From Myxococcales bacterium (GTDB taxonomy: Bacteria; Myxococcota; Myxococcia; Myxococcales; Myxococcaceae): 7,323 nucleotides of DNA. Below are positions 1 to 7,323 of this stretch, piece after piece. Every line of letters starts with the position of its first letter. The first letter of the stretch is position 1. Position numbers and translations under genes: made by a program. The notes below the pieces were generated by a model. That model worked only from the letters and a program-made list of their open reading frames with translations, was not told the origin of the DNA and ran no database searches. The stretch is from contig PMBV01000422.1 in NCBI GenBank assembly GCA_003153055.1, positions 1 through 7,323 of the forward strand. Reading direction: 5' to 3'.

Positions 1-2
1 CG

Positions 3-83
3 GGAGACGCAGCGGGCCGTAAGCGCCGCCAGCGGGCGGTGGAGCACCTCAAGGCCCTGTGGAGGACGCTGCATGGTGAGTGA
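3..83 (+). CDS. C-terminal end of an upstream gene, possibly a sigma-70 family (ECF-like) factor
   Basis: Reading from base 3 there is an open frame with G/C-rich third positions that ends at the TGA at 81-83; the gene starts outside the window. The visible 26 residues are basic and helical, with the core RKRRQRAVEHLKALW. This spacing of R-x-x-R-A-x-x-x-L-x-x-L matches the end of sigma-70 region 4, where the recognition helix of ECF factors typically reads like (V)RxRxxRAxxxLRxLL. The frame overlaps the next gene by 11 bp, and that gene's ribosome binding site lies inside it, so the two are probably translationally coupled. A sigma factor followed by a small membrane protein would fit a sigma/anti-sigma pair. 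With so few residues, another helix-ending DNA-binding protein or an unrelated tail is possible; the alternative frame 1 is also open here. Confidence 0.45.
   Translation, partial: GDAAGRKRRQRAVEHLKALWRTLHGE
61..66 (+). promoter_or_regulatory. Shine-Dalgarno sequence of the membrane protein gene
   Basis: GGAGGA lies 6 nt before the ATG at 73. It is the strongest ribosome binding site in the window and decides the start of the membrane protein gene, although the frame stays open to the left edge. It sits within the coding end of the preceding gene, consistent with translational coupling. Confidence 0.75.
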
Positions 84-612
84 CGACGACAGACTCCTCG
101 AGATGGCCAAGGCGGCGTACGAGCGCTCGCGGGGGCTCTTCGCGCTCCGGGTGGCGGCGCCGGTGGCCCTCCTGCCGATGGTGTCATTCCTCCTCGGGAC
201 CTCAGCGCGCTCGGCGACGCTCCTCGGCGCCGGGCTCGTCGTCTCCATCGGGCTCGTCATGTGGCGCGGTGGGCCGTTCGCCTGGGGAGGCTTCAGTGGC
301 CTCAAGGCCGGGGCCATTCCCCTCGTCCTCGCCCACGCCGCCAAGCTCGTGGGTCACGTGTGCACGCCGGCTGGGTGCACCACGCTGTGTGTCCCGGCCT
401 GCGCCACGGGCGGCATCGCCGCGGGCCTGCTCATCGAATGGTTCGCCCGCCAAGGCCCCAGCCCGAACGTGACGCGCGTGCTGGGCGTGACGGTGGCTGT
501 CTTCACTGGTGGCCTCGGGTGCGCCTGCGTTGGCTCCTCGGGCCTCCTGGCGATGGTGGTGGGCCTCGGCGCCTCGCTCGTCGGCGGGCGCCTGGTTCCA
601 GCGCGGGCCTGA
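73..612 (+). CDS. Small polytopic membrane protein with clustered cysteines, possibly NrsF/DUF1109-like anti-sigma factor
   Basis: A 179-residue protein whose ATG is preceded by a strong GGAGGA. After a short charged N-terminus (about residues 1-22) it is almost entirely hydrophobic. Likely membrane segments are near 24-42, 47-64, 78-95, 108-124, 135-150 and 156-175, giving about six spans. Cysteines cluster at 97, 102, 106 and 110 (CTPAGCTTLCVPAC), in and just after the third span, and at 150 and 152 (GCAC). The end, GGRLVPARA, is a short polar tail. It overlaps the 3' end of a possible sigma factor gene by 11 bp. Six spans, conserved-looking cysteines and this neighbour are features of the NrsF (DUF1109) anti-sigma family, whose members respond to metal or redox stress and hold an ECF factor at the membrane. 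That assignment is inference: NrsF proteins are usually somewhat longer, and I see no diagnostic motif. Otherwise it is an unknown membrane protein. Its stop is 3 bp from the stop of the convergent dehydrogenase gene. Confidence 0.8.
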   Translation: MVSDDDRLLEMAKAAYERSRGLFALRVAAPVALLPMVSFLLGTSARSATLLGAGLVVSIGLVMWRGGPFAWGGFSGLKAGAIPLVLAHAAKLVGHVCTPAGCTTLCVPACATGGIAAGLLIEWFARQGPSPNVTRVLGVTVAVFTGGLGCACVGSSGLLAMVVGLGASLVGGRLVPARA

Positions 613-615
613 GGC

Positions 616-1560
616 TCAGATGGCGATGACGATTTTCCCCTTCATGCCGCCGGCTTCGATGCGCCGGTGCGCGTCGGCCACCTTCTCGAGCGGGTAGACG
701 CTGTCGACCAGTGGGCGAATCTGCCCACGCTCCACCAGAGTCGCCAGCGCCCGTATCTTCTCGGCGGTGCGCTCCATGAAGCCGAAGTAGAGCGTCAGAT
801 TCTTGGCCTGCATGCCATTGATGTCGCCAGCGATGCTCACCACCGTCGCGAGCTTCCCGTAGGGCCGTACCACCTTGATGCTCCGCGAGATGGTGTCGCC
901 CCCGACGGTGTCGAAGGCCGCGTCGACCCCGGCGCCCTCGGTGAGCCGGAGCACCTCGTCTTCGAACCGCGCCTGCCGGTAGTCGATGACCTCATGGGCT
1001 CCGAGACGCTCGATGAGGCCTTGGTTCTCTTTGCGACCCGTGGCGAGCACTCGCGCCCCCGCGGCCCGGGCGAGCTGCACCGCGAAGTTGCCCACGCCGC
1101 CGGCGCCAGCGTGAATGAGCACCGTGTCCGTGGGCTTGGTGTGAAAGAAGGTCGCCACCGTGTCCCAGGCGGTGATGGCGGCGAGCGGCAATGACGCGGC
1201 CTCTTCGAAGGTGAGGATGGCCGGCTTCCGGTGGACGATCTCCGCGTCTTCCACGTGGTACTCGGCGTAGGTGCCCTGCCGGCCGAAGATTCGAGCGCAG
1301 TAGAAGACCTCGTCGCCCACCTTCAGGTTCGTGACGAGGTCACCCACCGCCTCCACGACCCCTGCCGCGTCGTAGCCGAGAATGGCCGGCATCGGCACCT
1401 GAGCCCACTGCCCGCTCTGGCGAATCTTGAAGTCGACCGGGTTCACGGACGCCGCCTTGACCTTGACCAGCACCTGACCGCGGCCGGGCACGGGCTTCGG
1501 CATGTCTGCCAACTCGAGCTGCTCGGGGCCTCCGAAGGCCCTGATGACGACTGCTCTCAT
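616..1560 (-). CDS. Zinc-free medium-chain dehydrogenase, quinone oxidoreductase (NADPH) type
   Basis: A 314-residue protein of the medium-chain dehydrogenase/reductase superfamily, complete and of normal length (about 310-340). The GroES-like N-terminal domain covers roughly residues 1-125, with SVNPVDFKIR at 38-47 and GYDAAGVVEAVG at 62-73. The Rossmann domain follows, with the nucleotide-binding loop AGAGGVG at 151-157 and DTVGG at 217-221. The catalytic-zinc His motif GHE is replaced by GYD at 62-64, and the four-cysteine structural zinc lobe is absent, so it belongs with the zinc-free quinone oxidoreductase/enoyl reductase branch. Members reduce quinones or alpha,beta-unsaturated carbonyls with NADPH in the cytoplasm; the substrate cannot be read from the sequence. 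The ATG at 1560 has only a weak GA-rich site (AGCGAGA) upstream. It lies 76 bp downstream of nadE on the same strand, so co-transcription is possible but unproven. No terminator fits in the 3 bp before the convergent gene. Confidence 0.93.
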   Translation of the reverse strand: MRAVVIRAFGGPEQLELADMPKPVPGRGQVLVKVKAASVNPVDFKIRQSGQWAQVPMPAILGYDAAGVVEAVGDLVTNLKVGDEVFYCARIFGRQGTYAEYHVEDAEIVHRKPAILTFEEAASLPLAAITAWDTVATFFHTKPTDTVLIHAGAGGVGNFAVQLARAAGARVLATGRKENQGLIERLGAHEVIDYRQARFEDEVLRLTEGAGVDAAFDTVGGDTISRSIKVVRPYGKLATVVSIAGDINGMQAKNLTLYFGFMERTAEKIRALATLVERGQIRPLVDSVYPLEKVADAHRRIEAGGMKGKIVIAI

Positions 1561-1636
1561 GGTCGATCTCGCTTTTCGGCCGGCTCACGGGGCGTGGCCT
1601 GGCAACTCGCCGACCTAGCACGGATGCGTCGAGGGC

Positions 1637-3499
1637 TCACCACTCCGTCTGGGTGACGACGGGCAGCTGGAGGGCACGCTCGCGGTCGAGGTCCAAGTTC
1701 CCCACGTGCAGAGAGATGGGCGACTGCACCCATTTGTAGATGCTCATGGTGAAGAGGCGAACGAACTTGCGCACGTACGCCTGCAGCGTGGGCGCGGGCA
1801 CCTCGGGGAAGAGCGCCGACACCGCGGCCAACACGTCTGAGGGCCCCAGCTTCTCCCCCGCGAAGAGGTGGAAGCACGCGTCGAGAATGGGGAAGGGCAT
1901 GAGCTCCTCCTCGCCCACCTGTCCCTTGGCGAGCTCCGGCCCGGCGGGCCTGGCGATGACTGCCTTGATGCCCTCGTAGCCGTGCTTCTCGAGGAGGTAG
2001 TCGAGCAGGTACATCACCACGGTCTTGGGCAGATTCGAGATGACCGCCAGGGCCCCCATCAAGTCACCGCCGATGGTGGTGTAGCCCACGGCCTTCTCGG
2101 ACATGTTGCCCGTCTGAAGAAAGAGGCCTCCCGATGAATTGGCCCAGTTCCACATGCGCTGGGCCCGCAACCGCGCCTGAATGTTCTGCTCGGTGATGGG
2201 AGTGAGGGCTCCCTCGGGGCCGAGCATGGTCTTGGCCGCCGCCATCTCGCGCTCGAAGGCGTCATCGATGGAGAGCACGGTGAAGCGCACGCCGAGCTCC
2301 TTGGCGATGGTCTCGGCGGCCCTCTGGGTGCCCTCGCTGGAGAAGCGCGTGGGCATGTAGAAGGTCTCGATGGGCACCTTGGCGCGGCTGGCCCAGCGGT
2401 GCGCGATGAGCAGCGTGAGGAGCGAGTCACGGCCTCCAGACAGGGCGATGCCCACGCAGCGAAAGCCCTTGGTCTTCTCGAAGTAGTCACCCACGCCCAT
2501 GGCGAGGGCGTCGAGGAGCTCCTCGCAGTAGCGCTGCCGGGGCGAGGGAGCCGGCGCCGACGAGGGCAAGAAGAAGGTGCGGCCGGGAGGCACCGGGTAG
2601 GTGAGGGTCTCGCGGCGGCTGGTGAAGCCCGCGACCCGGCGAATGGGCACGGCCGGCTCCTTGGCGGCCCAGCTCTTTCTATCGTCTCTCCAGGTGGTGT
2701 TCTCGGTGCGCAGGCGCAGCGTTCGGTCGAGGTCGACCACGCAGCTCCTCCACGTCTGCTCGAAGCGCGGAAGCTCGAGCATCATGCGGCCGTTCTGGTT
2801 GACGTAGCCGCCGCCGTCGAAGATGAGCCCGTCCTGCGCGCCGACCTGGTTGACGTAGGCGATGGTGCACTGGTGGTCACCGGCCCGGGTCGAGACGAGC
2901 TCTCTGCGGGTGCTCTCCACGCCCACGCGAAAGGGCGAGGCGGAGAGGTTGCAGATGAGCTCGGCCCCCGAGTACGCGCGGCGGCGCATCGGCCCGTCGG
3001 CGCTCCAGAGGTCCTCGCACACCTCGAGGCCCATCACTCCGAAGTCGAGCTCGAAGAGCTGGTCACCGAAGGACACGCCCCGGTGCACTTCATCGAGGCC
3101 TGGAGAGCCGCGAGCCATCGTGCGGCCCTCGTAGAAGATGTTGTAGGTGGGCAGCTTCTCCTTGGGCACGAGGCCCACGATGGCGCCCTGGGCGACGACG
3201 GCGGCGCAGTTGTAACGCAGCCCATGGTGGGCGATGGCGACGCCGACGCACGAGACCAATGACAGCCGGGCGGTCTCCTTGGCGTAGCGCTCGAGCTCGG
3301 TCCACTGGCGGTCGACGAAGGCCTGCCATTGCACCAGGTCTTCCTGCGGGTAGCCTCCGATGAGCTGCTCGGGGAACACGGCGACGGTGACGTGGGCCTC
3401 GGCCATCTGCCTGGCCATGACCAGAGCGCGATCGAGGTTGGCCCCGAAGGCCCCCACGGTGGTGTTCACGGCTCCGAGCCCGAGGTGCACGAGTCTCAT
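1637..3499 (-). CDS. nadE: Glutamine-dependent NAD+ synthase (nitrilase-type glutaminase plus synthetase)
   Basis: A 620-residue two-domain enzyme for the last step of NAD+ synthesis: nicotinate adenine dinucleotide is activated by ATP and amidated with ammonia taken from glutamine. The N-terminal glutaminase is a nitrilase (carbon-nitrogen hydrolase) domain, about 1-290. Its Glu-Lys-Cys triad is visible as E44 (FPEQLIGGYP), K113 (VPKEKLP) and C161 (GLEVCEDLW). The C-terminal synthetase domain, about 320-620, has the ATP pyrophosphatase loop SGGRDS at 354-359, the QTGNMSEKAVGYTTIGGDL block at 462-480, and the conserved ending YKWVQSP (588-594) with LDLDRERALQLPVV (602-615). Length suits the glutamine-dependent class (about 540-700), not the roughly 275-residue ammonia-dependent class. 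The fourth loop position is Arg where Ile, Val or Leu is more familiar. The ATG at 3499 has GGGTAGGG shortly upstream. The gene follows the FHA regulator after 42 bp on the same strand and precedes the dehydrogenase by 76 bp. Confidence 0.97.
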   Translation of the reverse strand: MRLVHLGLGAVNTTVGAFGANLDRALVMARQMAEAHVTVAVFPEQLIGGYPQEDLVQWQAFVDRQWTELERYAKETARLSLVSCVGVAIAHHGLRYNCAAVVAQGAIVGLVPKEKLPTYNIFYEGRTMARGSPGLDEVHRGVSFGDQLFELDFGVMGLEVCEDLWSADGPMRRRAYSGAELICNLSASPFRVGVESTRRELVSTRAGDHQCTIAYVNQVGAQDGLIFDGGGYVNQNGRMMLELPRFEQTWRSCVVDLDRTLRLRTENTTWRDDRKSWAAKEPAVPIRRVAGFTSRRETLTYPVPPGRTFFLPSSAPAPSPRQRYCEELLDALAMGVGDYFEKTKGFRCVGIALSGGRDSLLTLLIAHRWASRAKVPIETFYMPTRFSSEGTQRAAETIAKELGVRFTVLSIDDAFEREMAAAKTMLGPEGALTPITEQNIQARLRAQRMWNWANSSGGLFLQTGNMSEKAVGYTTIGGDLMGALAVISNLPKTVVMYLLDYLLEKHGYEGIKAVIARPAGPELAKGQVGEEELMPFPILDACFHLFAGEKLGPSDVLAAVSALFPEVPAPTLQAYVRKFVRLFTMSIYKWVQSPISLHVGNLDLDRERALQLPVVTQTEW

Positions 3500-3502
3500 G
3501 CC

Positions 3503-3511
3503 GGCACCCTA
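3503..3511 (-). promoter_or_regulatory. TAGGGTGCC motif before nadE, possible TANNNT-type -10 element
   Basis: On the minus strand TAGGGTGCC ends 3 nt before the nadE ATG. TAGGGT fits the TANNNT form of a -10 box and would place the transcription start at or next to the ATG, giving a leaderless or nearly leaderless message. No recognisable -35 hexamer stands 16-18 nt further upstream. The GGGTAGGG here could instead act as a ribosome binding site. The same 9-mer precedes the FHA regulator start. Confidence 0.25.
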
Positions 3512-3541
3512 CCCCAGAGCGAGGCCCGGCCGCGCGGGCTG

Positions 3542-4993
<1,452 letters not shown>

Positions 4994-5001
4994 CGTGGGG
5001 T

Positions 5002-5010
5002 GGCACCCTA
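5002..5010 (-). promoter_or_regulatory. TAGGGTGCC motif before the FHA regulator, possible -10 element
   Basis: Second copy of the 9-mer seen before nadE, here 8 nt upstream of the regulator ATG. As a TANNNT -10 box it would start transcription about 4 nt before the ATG. No good -35 is visible at the right distance. It overlaps an 11-bp interrupted palindrome (GGGTG/CACCC, 4998-5008). Confidence 0.25.
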
Positions 5011-5015
5011 GTACA

Positions 5016-5052
5016 GCGGGTCAGAAGTTCGTTCACTGGGAATGCGGGTCAG
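5016..5052. repeat. Two 9-bp direct repeats (GCGGGTCAG) upstream of the FHA regulator
   Basis: GCGGGTCAG occurs at 5016-5024 and again at 5044-5052, 28 bp apart start to start, within 60 bp of the regulator ATG. Read on the minus strand each is CTGACCCGC, one preceded by TGC and the other by TT. They could be paired binding sites for an activator or repressor of this promoter, or part of a dispersed GTGCCTGACCC-type intergenic repeat. A 9-bp match in a GC-rich 344-bp region could also be chance. Confidence 0.4.
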
Positions 5053-5187
5053 GCACCAGGTTTGAGGGGCGCGGCGCCGAGCGGAGCAGGTCGCCCCGGC
5101 ACCGGAAGAGCCCATTGGGTCCTGCCCCGCGCCCGGCGAGCGAAGTCTTGAACATACCGACCTCGAGGCCTGGTCACTCCCCAGCCC

Positions 5188-5225
5188 TGTCATCACGGAG
5201 TACAGATTTGTACACCGTGATGACA
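5188..5225. promoter_or_regulatory. 38-bp near-perfect palindrome, candidate operator or hairpin
   Basis: The arms are TGTCATCACGG (5188-5198) and CCGTGATGACA (5215-5225). Between them GTACA (5200-5204) pairs with TGTAC (5209-5213). In all 17 of 19 symmetric positions pair; the exceptions are 5199/5214 and 5205/5208, the second allowing a G-U wobble. The element is about 45% GC in much richer surroundings. The centre also reads GTA-N8-TAC. It lies 195 bp upstream of the FHA regulator start and about 113 bp beyond the hydrolase stop. No T-run follows on either strand, so an intrinsic terminator is unlikely as the main role. A dimeric regulator's operator, or a dispersed palindromic repeat, fits better. 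The cognate protein is unknown. Confidence 0.75.
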
Positions 5226-5266
5226 CGCGCGGAGACCCCTGCCCACCAGCGCCTCGGCTTTCGGCC

Positions 5267-5308
5267 CACCGTCGGATGCCGCCGGACCCGCCCCCCGAGC
5301 CGACGGTG
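5267..5308 (-). terminator. Inverted repeat downstream of the hydrolase gene, possible transcript-end hairpin
   Basis: CACCGTCGG (5267-5275) and CCGACGGTG (5300-5308) are perfect 9-bp inverted arms separated by 24 nt. On the minus strand this begins 29 bp after the hydrolase TAA. The stem is GC-rich but the loop is long and no T-run follows, so it is at best a stabilising or Rho-type 3' hairpin, not a standard intrinsic terminator. Confidence 0.3.
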
Positions 5309-5337
5309 TTCGACGTCGGCAACCGAGCGCCCATCCC

Positions 5338-6534
5338 TTAGCGCCGCGCCCGACCCCGGAGAAGCGCCCGGGAGCGCTCGAGACCGTCGAGGAAGCCGAG
5401 GGCGTGGTGGAACACCCGCTCCTGCACCGGCGAGGGCGCCAAGGCGAACGCGTGGGGCATGCCGGGGACCTCGAGGAGCCGGGCGTCGGCGCCGACGTCG
5501 AGGAGCCGCTGGGTGAAGCGTCGCGACGCGGCGATGGGCACCATCGAATCGGTCGTGCCGTGGACCAGCAGCGTGGGTGGCGCGTCTCGCACGTCGCACG
5601 ACATCGGGTCGAGCGCTCGGTAGAGCTCGCGGTGCTTGGCGACGGGCCGCCGCACGGCCCACCGCTCGAGCAGCAGCTTGAGGCCGGGGTGGTCTCCCTC
5701 GAGCGTGCCGAGGAGGTCGCTCACCGGGTAGAAGAGCAGCGCGCCCCGCACGAAGGTGTCCACTTCTTCGAAGCCCGGCTGCCAGCGTGGCTCCCCGGCG
5801 GTCAACGCGAGCAGCGCGGCGAGGTGCCCTCCCGCCGACTCACCCCAGACGACCGGGCGACCTGCCTGGGCGCCGAGCTGCGAGCCGAACTGGCGAATGA
5901 AGCCGACCGCCGCCTTGGCGTCCTCCAGGGCCGCGGGCAGCGGAAAGCGGGGAGCCAGCCGGTAGGAAGCCGCGAAGGTCGTCCACCCCGCGGCCGCGAA
6001 GCGATGGAGGAGGAAGTGGCTCAACCGCCGGTGCCCGGCCACCCAGCCTCCCCCGTGGAGGTAGAGGAGCGAGGGGTGTTGCCCTCCACCACGAGGCCGG
6101 TACACATCGAGGCGCAGGGCGACGCCTCCCACCTCGCGGAAGACGAAGCCCCGAACCACCTCCACCGCATCGCGCTCGGCCGCATGGCGGGTGACGTGGG
6201 CTTTCCAGGCGCTCCAGCGGTCGACCGAGGGGAGCTCCACCGCGAGCGGTGGGCCGACGAGCAGCGGCACGGCTCTGTCTCTCCGCACCAGGTGCAGCCC
6301 GAGGAGTGCCAGAGCGAAGCCGTGCGGCCAGAGGGTCCACGTCGCTGACGACGCGATGGCGATGGTCGACGCGAGGAGCAGGTCGAGCGCCACCACGGGC
6401 ACGGGGTAGAGCACCAGCGGGAGACTCAAGGTCCCCACCACCGAGGCCCCGAAGCGACCCCACAGCCGAGGGACATGGAGCTGAGCCCCGAGCGTTCCCA
6501 GAGCTGCCGCCACGACGAGGGAGAACGCTATCAC
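5338..6534 (-). CDS. Membrane-anchored alpha/beta hydrolase, HSL/Aes-type esterase family
   Basis: A 398-residue protein with a hydrophobic N-terminus and a carboxylesterase-like hydrolase domain. Hydrophobic segments near 1-19, 32-62 (possibly two spans) and 66-83 suggest three or four membrane passes. The hydrolase part covers about 125-385. It shows the oxyanion-hole motif HGGGW (160-164), the nucleophile elbow GESAGG with Ser233, the acid Asp329 in HGTTDSMVP (325-333) and the catalytic His361 in GMPHAF. HGGGW plus GxSAGG marks the hormone-sensitive-lipase/Aes branch, which cleaves acyl esters; the substrate is not readable. The start is a GTG at 6534 with AAGGCGAGAG just upstream; it keeps the whole first hydrophobic segment. 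Soluble relatives are about 300 residues, so the roughly 110-residue membrane part is an addition. It follows mreB after 86 bp and precedes a 344-bp gap, so it is probably its own unit or a distal gene after mreB. Confidence 0.92.
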   Translation of the reverse strand: MIAFSLVVAAALGTLGAQLHVPRLWGRFGASVVGTLSLPLVLYPVPVVALDLLLASTIAIASSATWTLWPHGFALALLGLHLVRRDRAVPLLVGPPLAVELPSVDRWSAWKAHVTRHAAERDAVEVVRGFVFREVGGVALRLDVYRPRGGGQHPSLLYLHGGGWVAGHRRLSHFLLHRFAAAGWTTFAASYRLAPRFPLPAALEDAKAAVGFIRQFGSQLGAQAGRPVVWGESAGGHLAALLALTAGEPRWQPGFEEVDTFVRGALLFYPVSDLLGTLEGDHPGLKLLLERWAVRRPVAKHRELYRALDPMSCDVRDAPPTLLVHGTTDSMVPIAASRRFTQRLLDVGADARLLEVPGMPHAFALAPSPVQERVFHHALGFLDGLERSRALLRGRARR

Positions 6535-6572
6535 CTCTCGCCTTCTACACGTTCACGGCCCGCAGGGTCCTC

Positions 6573-6590
6573 CTCGCTCGGCCGAACGAG
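6573..6590. repeat. 18-bp palindrome between mreB and the hydrolase gene
   Basis: CTCGCTCGG followed directly by CCGAACGAG: 8 of 9 symmetric pairs, the exception being 6577/6586. It lies in the 86-bp gap 31 bp after the mreB stop and 39 bp before the hydrolase GTG. It may be an operator, or a short hairpin at the mreB message end; there is no T-run. GC-rich DNA produces such palindromes fairly often. Confidence 0.3.
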
Positions 6591-6620
6591 AAGTGATGAG
6601 CCACACGTCCTTGCGTGGGG

Positions 6621-7323
<703 letters not shown>

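Larger units (their letters stand above)
4994..5337. other. 344-bp intergenic region between the hydrolase and the FHA regulator
   Basis: This is the only long gene-free stretch. Both flanking genes are on the minus strand, so it carries the 3' end of the hydrolase unit and the likely promoter of the regulator. It contains, from the regulator outward, the TAGGGTGCC motif, two GCGGGTCAG direct repeats, a weak sigma-54-like match (minus strand, GG and GC 10 nt apart, about 5044-5058), a 38-bp palindrome and a 9-bp inverted repeat. Open frames crossing it give low-complexity Arg/Ser/Gly-rich translations with no recognisable domain, so I call no gene here. Confidence 0.7.

Noticed and set aside
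2399..3262. 287-codon + strand open frame opposite nadE
   Set aside because: Compositionally biased translation, no family match, and it mirrors the well-supported NAD+ synthase frame.
5000..5016. TGGCAC on the + strand as a sigma-54 -24 element
   Set aside because: The -12 part reads TACA without the required GC, and there is no + strand gene downstream.
5008..5334. 108-codon minus-strand open frame filling the intergenic region
   Set aside because: Gly/Ser/Arg-rich, no domain, and it runs straight through the 38-bp palindrome and the repeats; it looks like a non-coding frame kept open by base composition.
5404..6348. 314-codon + strand open frame opposite the hydrolase
   Set aside because: Arg/Glu/Gly-rich translation without recognisable motifs; the minus-strand frame carries the HGGGW, GESAGG, Asp and His esterase signature.
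6601..6620. CCACACG/TGCGTGG as an mreB terminator hairpin
   Set aside because: The stem is broken by a mismatch after four pairs and no T-run follows on the minus strand.

Overview
The window is high-GC bacterial chromosome with dense coding. It most resembles a myxobacterium (Myxococcota). The reasons are the strongly G/C-biased third codon positions, a sigma-54 activator whose sensor is an FHA domain, and a large glutamine-dependent NAD+ synthase beside it. The taxonomic call is inference; no rRNA or other phylogenetic marker lies in the window.

Layout: at the left edge, on the + strand, is the last 26 codons of a gene whose tail looks like sigma-70 region 4. It overlaps by 11 bp a gene for a small, cysteine-containing, polytopic membrane protein (73-612). 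This looks like a sigma factor with a membrane-bound partner, possibly an NrsF/DUF1109-type anti-sigma factor, but the assignment is tentative. The pair converges tail to tail, with 3 bp between stop codons, on a run of five minus-strand genes that fills the rest of the window. In transcriptional order, from high to low coordinate, these are: mreB (cut by the right edge), a membrane-anchored HSL/Aes-type alpha/beta hydrolase (5338-6534), an FHA-AAA+-Fis sigma-54 activator (3542-4993), glutamine-dependent NAD+ synthase nadE (1637-3499), and a zinc-free quinone-oxidoreductase-type dehydrogenase (616-1560).

The only gene-free stretch above 300 bp is 4994-5337, between the hydrolase and the FHA regulator. 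It holds a near-perfect 38-bp palindrome (5188-5225, 17 of 19 pairs) that is clearly less GC-rich than its surroundings. It also holds a second inverted repeat just downstream of the hydrolase (5267-5308), a 9-bp direct repeat near the regulator start (5016-5052), and a weak sigma-54-like promoter match.

How the genes may work together: the regulator and nadE are 42 bp apart on the same strand and may be co-transcribed. The dehydrogenase follows after 76 bp and is a nicotinamide-cofactor enzyme, so a loose NAD(P)-related group is possible. mreB (cell shape) and the hydrolase appear to be separate units. Most genes are ordinary members of known families. I did not find a convincing new defence, mobile or biosynthetic system. 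The intergenic palindrome and the sigma/membrane-protein pair are the best leads.
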